Both the position numbers and the translations under genes were made by a program. A stretch of DNA of 43,470 bases, taken from contig JQDQ01000187.1 in assembly GCA_000747625.2 (NCBI GenBank), forward strand, positions 1 through 43,470, in the 5' to 3' direction. This stretch comes from Smithella sp. SCADC. Lineage in GTDB: Bacteria > Desulfobacterota > Syntrophia > Syntrophales > Smithellaceae. This document shows, one piece after another, positions 29,750 to 39,090 of this stretch. How positions within the stretch are numbered: position 1 is the first letter of the stretch; each line of letters starts with the position of its first letter. Under the pieces are notes generated by a model. That model was not told the origin of the DNA, did not search any database, and saw only the letters and a list, made by a program, of their open reading frames with translations.

Positions 29750-31129
29750 TTATGACTCTGCAATGTTTAATCTGAGAACATTTTTTGTTTTTGCGGTTAT
29801 TTTGACCCGGTCGTTTAAATGCATGTTTTCTATCCATATTACCGAAAGACGATCAACAAGCAGTATAATTTCATTGCGTCTGGATCGCGGTATCTTATGG
29901 TCAATAAATAAATTTTTTATTTTTTGACTGCCCTGCATGCCCAAAGGCTGAAACCAGTCACAGTCTCTTCTGTTACGAATTATCAGGGGTTGCTGAATTT
30001 TATCGAAATCCAAATAAACTTCATTTTTACTGCTGGAAACAAATTCTTCTTTTTTTGTAAGCTCTGAATGGATAGTAAGGTTTCTTTCCTTAATATAAAG
30101 AGAGCCGGGAATATTCATAGTATACTCATATTCCACTTGCTTGAAGACATCTTTCTTTCTTTCCAGAATTAAATCTTCATATTCGCATCTGGCTTCGATG
30201 CCGGAAGGAAGAACAACTCTTTTACCGGATTTACATTTTTTAGCCAAATTATCCAAAGATTTTATATGAATAAAAGAAAATCCATTCTTTGCCGGATTAA
30301 AACTTTCCAAAAGGATTTTAAACAATCTCCATCGTATAGCAGAATTTAGTTTATTGATGTCCTCTATTTTTAACAAAATTTGATTTTGTTGTCTCCGGAT
30401 GAACGGTAATTTCAAAGTATTAGTAACATATTGCCGAATGAATTCATCTTCCGAACGCAATATTTCCGCCATTTGCGCCAGGTTTTCTTCGATTTTCGGA
30501 TTAAATTTTTCTTTTAAATAAGGAAGCAATTCCAATCTAATTTGATTGCGCAAATATCTTTTGTTTTCGTTGGAACTGTCCTGACGATATGAAATCCCTT
30601 CTTTATTCAAAAAGGGAATAATTTCTTGTCTGGATGTTTCGATCAGCGGACGGATATATCTGCCTTCGCGTATTGGTAAAAAACCTTTAAGACCTTCTAA
30701 GCCACTTCCACGCAATAGATTCAGCAAAACAGTCTCTGCCTGATCCTGCATATTATGCCCTAAGGCAATTTTTTGCGCCTGATACTCTTCGGCAACTTTA
30801 TTAAGAAATTTATATCTTTCCCGCCGATAAAAATCTTCAGGAGAAAAGCCTTTTCCCTTTTTCTTCTGATCCATTTTTCCGGAAACGAAAACAAACCCTC
30901 TTTTTCCCGATAGATTTCGGGAGAAAATCTCGTCTTCGTCTGATTCTGCACCCCGCAATCCATGATTGAAATGAGCAATAATCAAGCTCAAATCCAACTC
31001 CTGCGCTACCAGGGCAAGGACATCCAGAAGGACCGTCGAATCAGGCCCTCCGGAAAGGGCCACGACAACACGTTCGCCTTTTTCCAGCAGATTATATTTT
31101 TCTATCGTACTTCTTACTTTTTCAATCAT
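29750..31129 (-). CDS. tilS: tRNA(Ile)-lysidine synthase
   Basis: VVALSGGPDSTVLLDVL; AHFNHGLRGAESDEDE; GHNMQDQAETVLLNLLRGSGLEGLKG. Confidence 0.96.
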   Translation of the reverse strand: MIEKVRSTIEKYNLLEKGERVVVALSGGPDSTVLLDVLALVAQELDLSLIIAHFNHGLRGAESDEDEIFSRNLSGKRGFVFVSGKMDQKKKGKGFSPEDFYRRERYKFLNKVAEEYQAQKIALGHNMQDQAETVLLNLLRGSGLEGLKGFLPIREGRYIRPLIETSRQEIIPFLNKEGISYRQDSSNENKRYLRNQIRLELLPYLKEKFNPKIEENLAQMAEILRSEDEFIRQYVTNTLKLPFIRRQQNQILLKIEDINKLNSAIRWRLFKILLESFNPAKNGFSFIHIKSLDNLAKKCKSGKRVVLPSGIEARCEYEDLILERKKDVFKQVEYEYTMNIPGSLYIKERNLTIHSELTKKEEFVSSSKNEVYLDFDKIQQPLIIRNRRDCDWFQPLGMQGSQKIKNLFIDHKIPRSRRNEIILLVDRLSVIWIENMHLNDRVKITAKTKNVLRLNIAES

Positions 31130-31131
31130 GT

Positions 31132-31290
31132 CTAATTAAACAAAAAATTAATTCCCAGAAGATCTTCACAATAATAATCGGCATGGGCATTCAGCAATTC
31201 CTGTCTGTTCCCTAGCCCATTTAAACAAGCGCAACTCAATATTCCCGAATTTCTGGCTACAAAAATATCATTAATTCTATCTTTTTCATC
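31132..31290 (-). pseudogene. C-terminal remnant of a HAD-superfamily (phosphoglycolate phosphatase-like) hydrolase
   Basis: Minus-strand frame: *NDEKDRINDIFVARNSGILSCACLNGLGNRQELLNAHADYYCEDLLGINFLFN*. Resembles the HAD C-terminus (D.. A.NSGI....LNGLG....L....ADYY..DL..I). No upstream start or N-terminal motifs. Confidence 0.65.
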
Positions 31291-31447
31291 ATTTCACCTT
31301 TAGACAATATAACCAAGTACCGCGGCAAATACAAGTTTGTTTCTATAAATATTGTTTGACTAAGTTCCCATCCAATGTTAGATATATAAAACCGCTTGGA
31401 TCCATTTTATCGACTGAGACGGTATTTATCTTGAACTGAACTGTCCA

Positions 31448-31480
31448 GGTCTTCCTTTTTTTTGCGGAAGGCCTTTTTTA
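31448..31480 (+). terminator. Rho-independent terminator-like hairpin
   Basis: ggtcttcc ttttttttgc ggaaggcc ttttttattt; 8-bp stem (one G-U) followed by a T-run. Confidence 0.6.
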
Positions 31481-31489
31481 TTTGTGAAG

Positions 31490-32389
31490 ATGAATAAACG
31501 ATATATAAATAATTTTGCCATAATCGGCACAGGCATGGTGGGAACAGCCATAGGCTTTTTGTTAAAAAAAGCCGGATATAAAATAACCGCCATTGTCGAT
31601 AAATCTCCTGCTGCGCTGAAAAGAGCTCAGGCTTATACCGGAGGAGAAGTGTTCCGCAACCCTCAAGAAGCAGTGCGGAAAGCCGACTGCATTTTACTTA
31701 CCACCCCTGACGATGCAATTTCTTACGCTTGTAAAGAAATTGCCCTTTGTCCGGCAATAAAAAACAAGTTCGTTTTCCACATGAGTGGAGCAGGTGATCT
31801 GGATATTCTTGATGCGGCAAAAAAAGCGGGGGCGGCAGTTGCCAGCATTCATCCCCTGCAGAGCTTTTCTTCAATTGATCAGGCCATAAAAAACATCCCC
31901 GGCAGTTATTTTGCAATCACAGCAGATAAAAAAGCTCAAGCGCCGGCAAGGAATATTGTTCGCAATTTGGGAGGCATTCCTTTTTTTATATCCTCCAATC
32001 AAAAACCGCTATACCATGCGGCCGCCTGCATTGCCTCCAATTATCTGGTTGCCCTGATGAATACGGTGGAATCAATTTATCAGGCTATCGGATTGAATGA
32101 AAAAGATGCGAAGAAAGCTTATCTGCCTTTAGTATACGGCAGCCTCAGAAACATTGAAAATTCCGGTTCGATTCCATCTCTTACAGGTCCCATCGCCCGT
32201 GGAGATTCAGGCACAATAAAAAAACATGTTTCGGCCATTAACAAGAATCTGCCGCAATATTCATCTTTATATTCTTCTCTCGGATTAATAACTGTTAAAG
32301 TTGCACAAAAAAAAGGAACTTTAAATGCCCGGCAGGCAAAAGAAATTAACGCTATTTTAAAAGGAGAAAAAAATGAGCACGCAAAATAA
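31490..32389 (+). CDS. Rossmann-fold/DUF2520 domain protein
   Basis: [55 protein letters not shown] start used in place of GTG 31484. Confidence 0.85.
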   Translation: MNKRYINNFAIIGTGMVGTAIGFLLKKAGYKITAIVDKSPAALKRAQAYTGGEVFRNPQEAVRKADCILLTTPDDAISYACKEIALCPAIKNKFVFHMSGAGDLDILDAAKKAGAAVASIHPLQSFSSIDQAIKNIPGSYFAITADKKAQAPARNIVRNLGGIPFFISSNQKPLYHAAACIASNYLVALMNTVESIYQAIGLNEKDAKKAYLPLVYGSLRNIENSGSIPSLTGPIARGDSGTIKKHVSAINKNLPQYSSLYSSLGLITVKVAQKKGTLNARQAKEINAILKGEKNEHAK

Positions 32390-33191
32390 GACTAACCGCA
32401 AAACAATCCTTGACATAAAAAAGATGAAAATACAGGGAGAGAAAATTGCTGTATTGACGGCTTACGATTACGGAATGGCTTCCATAATGGATGAAAGCGA
32501 TATCGATATTATCCTGGTCGGCGATTCCCTGGGGATGGTTGTGTTAGGTTACGACACTACATTGCCTGTAACTATGGAAGACATGCTTCATCACACCAAA
32601 GCAGTTTCCCGAGCCGCTAACAGCGCTTTAATCGTAGCTGACATGCCTTTTTTATCTTATCAGGTCTCTACACAAACCGCTCTGGCCAATGCCGGTCGTT
32701 TTTTGCAGGAAGCAAACGCCCAGGCAGTTAAACTGGAAGGCGGCAGAGAATGTGCGGATACTATTCAAAAGATCACTTCTGCGGGAATTCCGGTTATGGC
32801 CCATCTGGGTTTAACTCCTCAGTCCATCCACCAGATAGGCGGATACCGGGTACAGGGGAAAAAAGAAGATTCCGCCCACAGAATTATTGAAGATGCGAAG
32901 ATCATAGAAGAAGCGGGAGCATTCGCTGTTGTTCTGGAATGTATTCCGGAAGGACTCGCTTCTGAAATTACTCAATCCATTTCTATTCCCACCATTGGAA
33001 TTGGCGCCGGAGTTGAATGCGACGGACAGGTTCTCGTAATTAACGACATATTAGGAATGTATGACAAATTCACCCCTAAATTTGTAAAGAAATACGCCAA
33101 TCTAAATTTGGAAATTAAAAAAGCGGTTAAATCTTACATTTCGGAAGTGAAAAACGGAACTTTCCCCGACAGCGAACACAGCTTTAAATAA
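32373..33191 (+). CDS. panB: 3-methyl-2-oxobutanoate hydroxymethyltransferase
   Basis: [73 protein letters not shown]. Confidence 0.97.
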   Translation: MSTQNKTNRKTILDIKKMKIQGEKIAVLTAYDYGMASIMDESDIDIILVGDSLGMVVLGYDTTLPVTMEDMLHHTKAVSRAANSALIVADMPFLSYQVSTQTALANAGRFLQEANAQAVKLEGGRECADTIQKITSAGIPVMAHLGLTPQSIHQIGGYRVQGKKEDSAHRIIEDAKIIEEAGAFAVVLECIPEGLASEITQSISIPTIGIGAGVECDGQVLVINDILGMYDKFTPKFVKKYANLNLEIKKAVKSYISEVKNGTFPDSEHSFK

Positions 33192-33207
33192 GCGGATTTA
33201 AGTCTCG

Positions 33208-34257
33208 TTAATAAACCGTTATTTTAGCATTTTGCTGTAATTTCTTCAGGATGTCCGTAAAAGCTTTTGATTTGTTTTGCTGTTCCAGAAAAGCTGAAAT
33301 TCTGTCTTTTACCTCTCCTAAAGCAATTGTTTTTGCAGGTTTGCGATCCAGCACCTGAATAACATGATAGCCATACTCTGTCTTTATCACAGGACCAATA
33401 GCATTTTTCTCCTGTGAAAAAGCGGCGTCATCAAAAGCTTTTACAGTTTGCCCCTTCTTTATGAAATTAAGGTCACCGCCGGCTTCTTTACTGGGGCAAT
33501 CGGAATTCTTACGTGCCAATTCAGCAAAGTCACCGCCATTTAATAACTGTTTGCGTAAATTTTCTATCTTGGCCTTTTTCTCTGCTTTTATTTTTTCACT
33601 GTCATCTTTGTTGACGGATACCAGAATATGACGAACGTGAACACTTTCCGGACTGAGAAATAACTTATCCTTATTCTCTTTATAAAACTTGTTTATTTCC
33701 TTTTGAGTTGGTTTTACTTTAGCTCCTATTTCCTTATTTGCAAACTTTTCGACCTTAATCAAGAAGATCATATCTTCTTGGGATATCCTGTTTTCTTTAA
33801 GGAAGTCACTCAACTTCTTGTTGGGGGGAAGACCTGCCTGTATTTTGTCTTTTGTTATTTTTATTTCCTGTTCGCTTACTTCAATTTTTTTTCTTGTGAT
33901 TTCTTCGTTCAAAAGGGTTCGCATAATAAATTCATCGATCAGCCGCTTTCTAATGTTATCTCTGAATTCTTTTTGTTTATCGGCAGGAATCTTCTCTTTG
34001 AGCATTGCTAATCTGTCTTTAATCAGATTTTCCAGTTCTGCTTTTTTCAATATTCTTCCATCAACGCTGACTGCTGCATCACTCGGTACACCCGGCCCGA
34101 CCGCAATATTTTGTGCATTACCGGCTGTGATGGATCCGGATACTGCCGAAGCCGGAGATTCTTTTTTGCCCTTATCTTTATCACCACAACCTGACACCAA
34201 AATAAAAACAAATAAAACAGAAATAGCCAGCCAACTTTTATTAATCTTATTTTTCAT
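33208..34257 (-). CDS. Parvulin-type peptidyl-prolyl isomerase lipoprotein (SurA/PrsA-like)
   Basis: Lipobox LVSGCGDK; VHVRHILV...ARKNSDCPSKEAGGDLNFIKKGQ...GPVIKTEYGYHVIQVLDR rotamase domain. Confidence 0.92.
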   Translation of the reverse strand: MKNKINKSWLAISVLFVFILVSGCGDKDKGKKESPASAVSGSITAGNAQNIAVGPGVPSDAAVSVDGRILKKAELENLIKDRLAMLKEKIPADKQKEFRDNIRKRLIDEFIMRTLLNEEITRKKIEVSEQEIKITKDKIQAGLPPNKKLSDFLKENRISQEDMIFLIKVEKFANKEIGAKVKPTQKEINKFYKENKDKLFLSPESVHVRHILVSVNKDDSEKIKAEKKAKIENLRKQLLNGGDFAELARKNSDCPSKEAGGDLNFIKKGQTVKAFDDAAFSQEKNAIGPVIKTEYGYHVIQVLDRKPAKTIALGEVKDRISAFLEQQNKSKAFTDILKKLQQNAKITVY

Positions 34258-34349
34258 GAATCTCCTCCACTGAAATAATTAGCAGTCTTTTTTCAGAGTT
34301 AATCTATATGCAAAATACGAATATCCGTCAAGGCAATTATCCCTGCTTG

Positions 34350-34460
34350 TTAACTTCGATTGATCATCAAGTCATACTGCGTAGATATTGCAGCATCTCT
34401 ATTTGATCTTCCAACTTTGGAATTTTGCAGATAAGTATCTACTAAAGATTTTCTTCTCAT
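34350..34460 (-). CDS. Unlisted 36-aa micro-ORF overlapping the miaA stop codon (ATGA)
   Basis: MRRKSLVDTYLQNSKVGRSNRDAAISTQYDLMINRS*; start and miaA stop share ATGA (34457-34460). Confidence 0.35.
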   Translation of the reverse strand: MRRKSLVDTYLQNSKVGRSNRDAAISTQYDLMINRS

Positions 34461-35368
34461 CGCCAATATTTCATCACGCTTTCTTTTAACAAAGTGTAGT
34501 TATCACCGGATATCCAGTTAATCACTATTCCTTTTTTCTCCATACGCCGGAACCATGTTTCCTGTCTTTTGGCAAACTGGTGAATGGCTGTATTTAATTT
34601 TTTTCCCATTTCTTCAAATGTAATCAGTTTTTGCAGATATCGGGAAACAAAACGATACTCCAGCCCGAAGCTCTCCAACTTTGTCCAGGTCAATCCTGCC
34701 GCATTCAGTTTCCTTACTTCTTCTATCATTCCCTGATTCAATCGTTCTTTCAATCGCGCTGTGATCCGCTGCCGCACGGTTGATCTTTCCCATCTGATGC
34801 CGAAAACTATAGCATCAATATCAGGCCTTCCCTGTTGAGCATGATCTGTTATATTTCGTGCCCGCTCAATTTCTATTGCCCGGATTAATCTTTCGGAATC
34901 ATCAATATCTGTCTTATTATGCAAACGGGGTTTCATCTCCTGAAGGATTTCCTGCAATTCATCTTTTGATTTTCGATCTAAATCTTCCCGTAATTTTTTA
35001 TCCACCGGGGCATGCGGCATATTGTATCCCATTAAAACTGATTCCAGATAAAGACCTGTTCCTCCGACAAGAACAGGCACAACTCCTCTCTCAATCATGT
35101 TATTGAATACTTCGTAAAATCTGTTTTGAAATTCAAATAAATTAAATTCGTTTTCAGGATCTATGATATCTATCAAATGATAAGGGATCCGCCGGTCATT
35201 AATAATATACTGGTCTAAATCTTTGCCTGTACCAATATCCATTTTTTTATAAACCTGACGGGAATCAGCGGAAATTATTTCGCCTCGCATATCATGGGCA
35301 AGCCTCACCGCCAGATGCGTTTTACCTGATGCTGTCGGACCAAGAATTACAATCAGATTTTTTGCCAT
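34457..35368 (-). CDS. miaA: tRNA dimethylallyltransferase
   Basis: LIVILGPTASGKTHLAVRLA; ISADSRQVYKKMDIGTGK; GGTGLYLESVL; RQETWFRR. Confidence 0.97.
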   Translation of the reverse strand: MAKNLIVILGPTASGKTHLAVRLAHDMRGEIISADSRQVYKKMDIGTGKDLDQYIINDRRIPYHLIDIIDPENEFNLFEFQNRFYEVFNNMIERGVVPVLVGGTGLYLESVLMGYNMPHAPVDKKLREDLDRKSKDELQEILQEMKPRLHNKTDIDDSERLIRAIEIERARNITDHAQQGRPDIDAIVFGIRWERSTVRQRITARLKERLNQGMIEEVRKLNAAGLTWTKLESFGLEYRFVSRYLQKLITFEEMGKKLNTAIHQFAKRQETWFRRMEKKGIVINWISGDNYTLLKESVMKYWR

Positions 35369-35432
35369 AATTTACCTTGAAATTAAACTGCTTTATATAT
35401 AAACAAGTTTACCAATAGCGCACATTATAACA

Positions 35433-36773
35433 ATGACAAAGAGACTGGATTTAGAAAAAGAAGCTATTCTACCGCTGATTTTAAAAATGAGCTGGCCATC
35501 AATAATAGCGATGACAGCCATGTCTCTTTATAACGTCATCGACACCTTCTGGCTGGCCCGTTTAAGTTCACAGGCGCTGGCCGCCCTCACTGTCTGTTTT
35601 CCCGTTCAAATGATTTTTGGCGCAGTGGGAATCGGAACCGGCGTGGGAGCCGGTTCTTTTTCCGCCCGGATGTTCGGCGCCGGAAAAACTCTTCCGGCCA
35701 AGAAAACCGCAGGTCAAATATTTTTCCTTTCCTTCAGCTTCGGCCTTATCATGATCCTCTCAGTCTTATTCTTCGGAGACGCCATTCTTATTGCTTTCGG
35801 AGCTTTTGATGAAATAACGCCTCTGTGCCATGATTACCTTTATATCATAGTTTTCAGTTCACCTTTTCTCTTTTTTTCCATGATGTCCAATTATTTGCTG
35901 CGCTCCGAAGGCAGACCTCTTTTGTCCATGTATGTTATTTTAATAACTTCCGTCACCAGCGCAATTTTAGATCCCTTCTTAATTTTCGGTATCGGCCATT
36001 TCCCCGGTCTAGGAATTAAAGGAGCCGCCATTGCCGCCGTTACCGCCCAGTTTATTGCCTGTATATTTTCCATATATTTTATGCAATTAAAATCATCACA
36101 ATACGAACTTAAGCGGAAATATTTCATCCCCGATCTTTATATAATTAAATCTATTTATTCGACAGGACTGCCTTCGATAGCTATAAATTTAATGGTCAGC
36201 TTTGTTCTGGTAATTTACAATCATGTGCTGGCGGGTTTCGGTTTTCAGGCAATCGCCGCGATGGGAATATGTTTTCGTGTCACGGGTCTGGCCACGATGG
36301 TTATTTTCGGTTTTGGATTCGGCTTAATGCCGATTGTAGCCTTCAGTGAAGGCGCCCGGCTTTATCAAAGACTCAGACAATCCGTCTTCGTGACTCTGAA
36401 AGTAGCGCTTATCTTCGCCGTTGTTGCTTCGATTTTTTTAGAGATATTTGCCCCGCAGATCGTAAGACTTTTTTCCGATGACGCTTCTTTAACAGTCATT
36501 GCCGCGCCGGCTTTACGTATACATGTTTTGACACTTGTGTTCATTGCTCCGAATATGACTTTTATCAACATGTTTATGGGGCTGGGCAAAGGAAGTCTGG
36601 CTATGTTTTTACTTTTTTTTCGAGATAGTATCGTTTTTATCCCTTTATTGCTTATTTTACCTTTTTGCTTCGGTCTTACGGGAGCGTGGATGGCGCTGCC
36701 TTTAGCCAATCTCCTCGCCTTGTCTGCAATTGTTTATTGGGCAAAAAAAGAACTGCGGCGCATCAAAGAATAA
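35433..36773 (+). CDS. MATE family efflux transporter
   Basis: About 12 TM helices; LPLILKMSWPSIIAMTAMSLYNVIDTFWLARLSSQALAALTVCFPVQ. Confidence 0.92.
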   Translation: MTKRLDLEKEAILPLILKMSWPSIIAMTAMSLYNVIDTFWLARLSSQALAALTVCFPVQMIFGAVGIGTGVGAGSFSARMFGAGKTLPAKKTAGQIFFLSFSFGLIMILSVLFFGDAILIAFGAFDEITPLCHDYLYIIVFSSPFLFFSMMSNYLLRSEGRPLLSMYVILITSVTSAILDPFLIFGIGHFPGLGIKGAAIAAVTAQFIACIFSIYFMQLKSSQYELKRKYFIPDLYIIKSIYSTGLPSIAINLMVSFVLVIYNHVLAGFGFQAIAAMGICFRVTGLATMVIFGFGFGLMPIVAFSEGARLYQRLRQSVFVTLKVALIFAVVASIFLEIFAPQIVRLFSDDASLTVIAAPALRIHVLTLVFIAPNMTFINMFMGLGKGSLAMFLLFFRDSIVFIPLLLILPFCFGLTGAWMALPLANLLALSAIVYWAKKELRRIKE

Positions 36774-36798
36774 TCGTTTCGTTTTCAGCTTGTCTCAT

Positions 36799-36832
36799 AA
36801 AAAAATGCCCCGCATGTCGGGGCATTTTTTGG
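36799..36832. terminator. Bidirectional rho-independent terminator between MATE and csp
   Basis: aaaaaatgccccg catgt cggggcatttttt. Confidence 0.88.
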
Positions 36833-36868
36833 TTTAATAGTTCGAGTTAAATTTAATTAATGAAAATA

Positions 36869-37069
36869 TTATAGTGGCTGAACATTTGTTGCGCTGGGTC
36901 CTTTATTTCCCTGCTCGATATCGAAACGAATTTTCTGACCCTCATAAAGAGTCTTAAATCCTGTCCCGCTAATCGCACTATAATGAACAAAAACATCTCC
37001 ACCTTCATCATTTTCAATGAAGCCAAACCCCTTCTTCTCGTTAAACCATTTTACCTTTCCTTCCGCCAA
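36869..37069 (-). CDS. Cold-shock domain protein (CspA family)
   Basis: [36 protein letters not shown] start preceded by AAAGGAGGG. Confidence 0.95.
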   Translation of the reverse strand: MAEGKVKWFNEKKGFGFIENDEGGDVFVHYSAISGTGFKTLYEGQKIRFDIEQGNKGPSATNVQPL

Positions 37070-37095
37070 AGCTGTAACCCTCCTTTAAAATATTT

Positions 37096-37174
37096 GTTTC
37101 TTATCAGTAAAAAGTCCGTAAGAAACTAAAAAACCGCTTGAATTCTGCTTCTCCAATGAAGAATTCTCGCGGTT
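37096..37174 (-). promoter_or_regulatory. Structured 5' leader of csp: terminator-like hairpin followed by a hairpin next to the SD
   Basis: Minus strand: AACCGCGAGAATTC-loop-GAATTCAAGCGGTT then TTTTTAG (37126-37174), then GTTTCTTA-loop-TAAGAAAC (37096-37126), then SD GGAGG. Confidence 0.6.
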
Positions 37175-37496
37175 AATTTATTTTTTATAAAACTTAACTT
37201 TTGTAGAGCTTAACACTAAATTTCCCTGACAAATGCAACTTTTACGTTTCTAAAACTTAATAATAAAATTGCGATTTTTTCCAGTGAGAGTAGAACTAAC
37301 ACCATTTTTTCTCAAAATCAAGCTTTTTTTTAAAAATTTTTCGTTTATTTATTACAATGTTTGATTATATACTTTCTAAATAGATGACAAATTACAACGC
37401 CGTTTTCTGTCGAAGCTTTACTTAGCAACCCTTCAATTATCAACGAACCATTTTTAATGTATATTTTCTCTTCCGGCATAATAATTCTAATACTGA

Positions 37497-38465
37497 CTAT
37501 ATTGTTCCGGCCATGTGACAGGCGCAGGAACTCTGTTCGTCAAATTTTACCAATTGCGGTTCTATTTTCCCGCATATTTCCGCTTTGTATGAGCAACGGT
37601 TTTGAAAAGCACAACCTTCCTCATTTTCAGCGCCTGCTTCACCTTTTATGTTTATTATTCTTTTTTTCTTTCGTGGATCGCACGATGGCACTGCCGAAAG
37701 CAGCATGCGTGTATAAGGATGAAGAGGACGATTATAAATATCGCTGTTTAACGCCAGTTCGACAATTTTACCCAGATACATTACGGCAACGCGATCAGAA
37801 ATATACCGGATAACGTTCAGATCGTGGGAAACAAATAAATATGTCAAATTATAATCATTTTTTAAATCCTTAAGCAGATTGAGAATCTGCGCCTGAATGG
37901 AAACATCCAGAGAAGAAACAGGCTCATCGGCAATGACCAGCTCCGGGTTCAAAACAAGCGCCCTGGCGATGCCGATGCGCTGACGCTGTCCCCCGCTGAA
38001 CTCATGAGAATAACGATTGGCCTGTTCTTTTTTTAAACCGACTTTGGCCATGATCGCCAAAGCTTTTTCATCGCGCTCTTTTCCTCCAGCCAGACGATGA
38101 ATCAACAAAGGTTCTCTGATTGTGCTCAAAGCGGATTTCCGCGGATTGAGTGAAGAATAAGTATCCTGAAAAATCATCTGGACACTGCGGCGATAGGATT
38201 TTAACGCTTTCTTATCGTATAAAAATATATTTTCTCCTTTAAAATTCACACAACCGGAAGAAGGCTCCTCCAAGCGCGTTATCAGTCGTGCCAGCGTGGA
38301 TTTACCGCAACCGGATTCCCCGACCAGCCCCAGAGTTTCACCTTTAATAATTTGCAGATCAATATTTTTAACGGCGTGAATAATTCTCTTTTGGGAGCTG
38401 AAGAAACTGCCACTCAAAGCATATTTTTTATTTAACTCTTTAATTTCAATAAGCGCGTCAGACAT
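37497..38465 (-). CDS. Oligopeptide/dipeptide ABC transporter ATP-binding protein (OppF/DppF-like)
   Basis: [51 protein letters not shown]-terminal oligopeptide-type Cys-rich region. Confidence 0.93.
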   Translation of the reverse strand: MSDALIEIKELNKKYALSGSFFSSQKRIIHAVKNIDLQIIKGETLGLVGESGCGKSTLARLITRLEEPSSGCVNFKGENIFLYDKKALKSYRRSVQMIFQDTYSSLNPRKSALSTIREPLLIHRLAGGKERDEKALAIMAKVGLKKEQANRYSHEFSGGQRQRIGIARALVLNPELVIADEPVSSLDVSIQAQILNLLKDLKNDYNLTYLFVSHDLNVIRYISDRVAVMYLGKIVELALNSDIYNRPLHPYTRMLLSAVPSCDPRKKKRIINIKGEAGAENEEGCAFQNRCSYKAEICGKIEPQLVKFDEQSSCACHMAGTI

Positions 38466-38523
38466 TGTTCACTCTCGAATTTTTTGTTATATACCGGTAA
38501 AATATTGTCATTTTCTCTGCTGA

Positions 38524-38627
38524 TTCAGGCTTGCAGCCTGAATCGATATTTTGATCGGGCGCATTCCCCGAATGCGCCGCTTTGTGCGGATTGTGCGGAG
38601 ATAACCTAAAGGTCACACGACAATCCC
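38524..38627. repeat. Cluster of palindromic hairpins (intergenic mosaic repeat)
   Basis: gattcaggct tgc agcctgaatc; ggcgcattc ccc gaatgcgcc; ggattgt...acaatcc in succession. Confidence 0.6.
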
Positions 38628-38650
38628 TACATTCTTAACTTAAAACTTAA

Positions 38651-39063
38651 ACTGTCATGCCCGAGTTCTCTCATCGGGCATCCACCGTTTTGTCATGCCC
38701 GAATGGGCTTGTCGGGCATCCAAAATTCAAATCACCAATGTATACGTAGTATTGCATCGAATCATTCCATAGATTCCCGCCAGAAAATTGCGGGAATGAC
38801 AATTTTTTACTTTTCTTTTGTCATGCCTAATGGACACACAACTGTCATGCCCGAGTTCTCTCATCGGGCATCCACCGTTTTGTCATGCCCGAATGGGCTT
38901 GTCGGGCATCCAAAATTCAAATCACCAATGTATACGTAGTATTGCATCGAATCATTCCATGGATTCCCGCCAGAAAATTGCGGGAATGACAATTTTTTAC
39001 TTTTCTTTTGTCATGCCTAATGGACACACGACTGTCATGCCCGAGTTCTCTCATCGGGCATCC
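38651..39063. repeat. 190-bp tandem duplication (two full copies plus a partial third)
   Basis: actgtcatgcccgagttctctcatcgggcatcca begins at 38651, 38841 and 39031 (period exactly 190). Full copies differ at two positions by eye (ccatAgatt/ccatGgatt; cacacA/cacacG). Confidence 0.95.
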
Positions 39064-39090
39064 ACAACATCAATGGATTCCTACCGGTGT

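Noticed and set aside
37457-37813. 118-aa plus-strand ORF
   Set aside because: Mostly antisense to the oppF-like gene; no family resemblance.
38651-39063. CRISPR array
   Set aside because: Repeat unit is 190 bp with near-identical whole units and no unique spacers; no cas genes.
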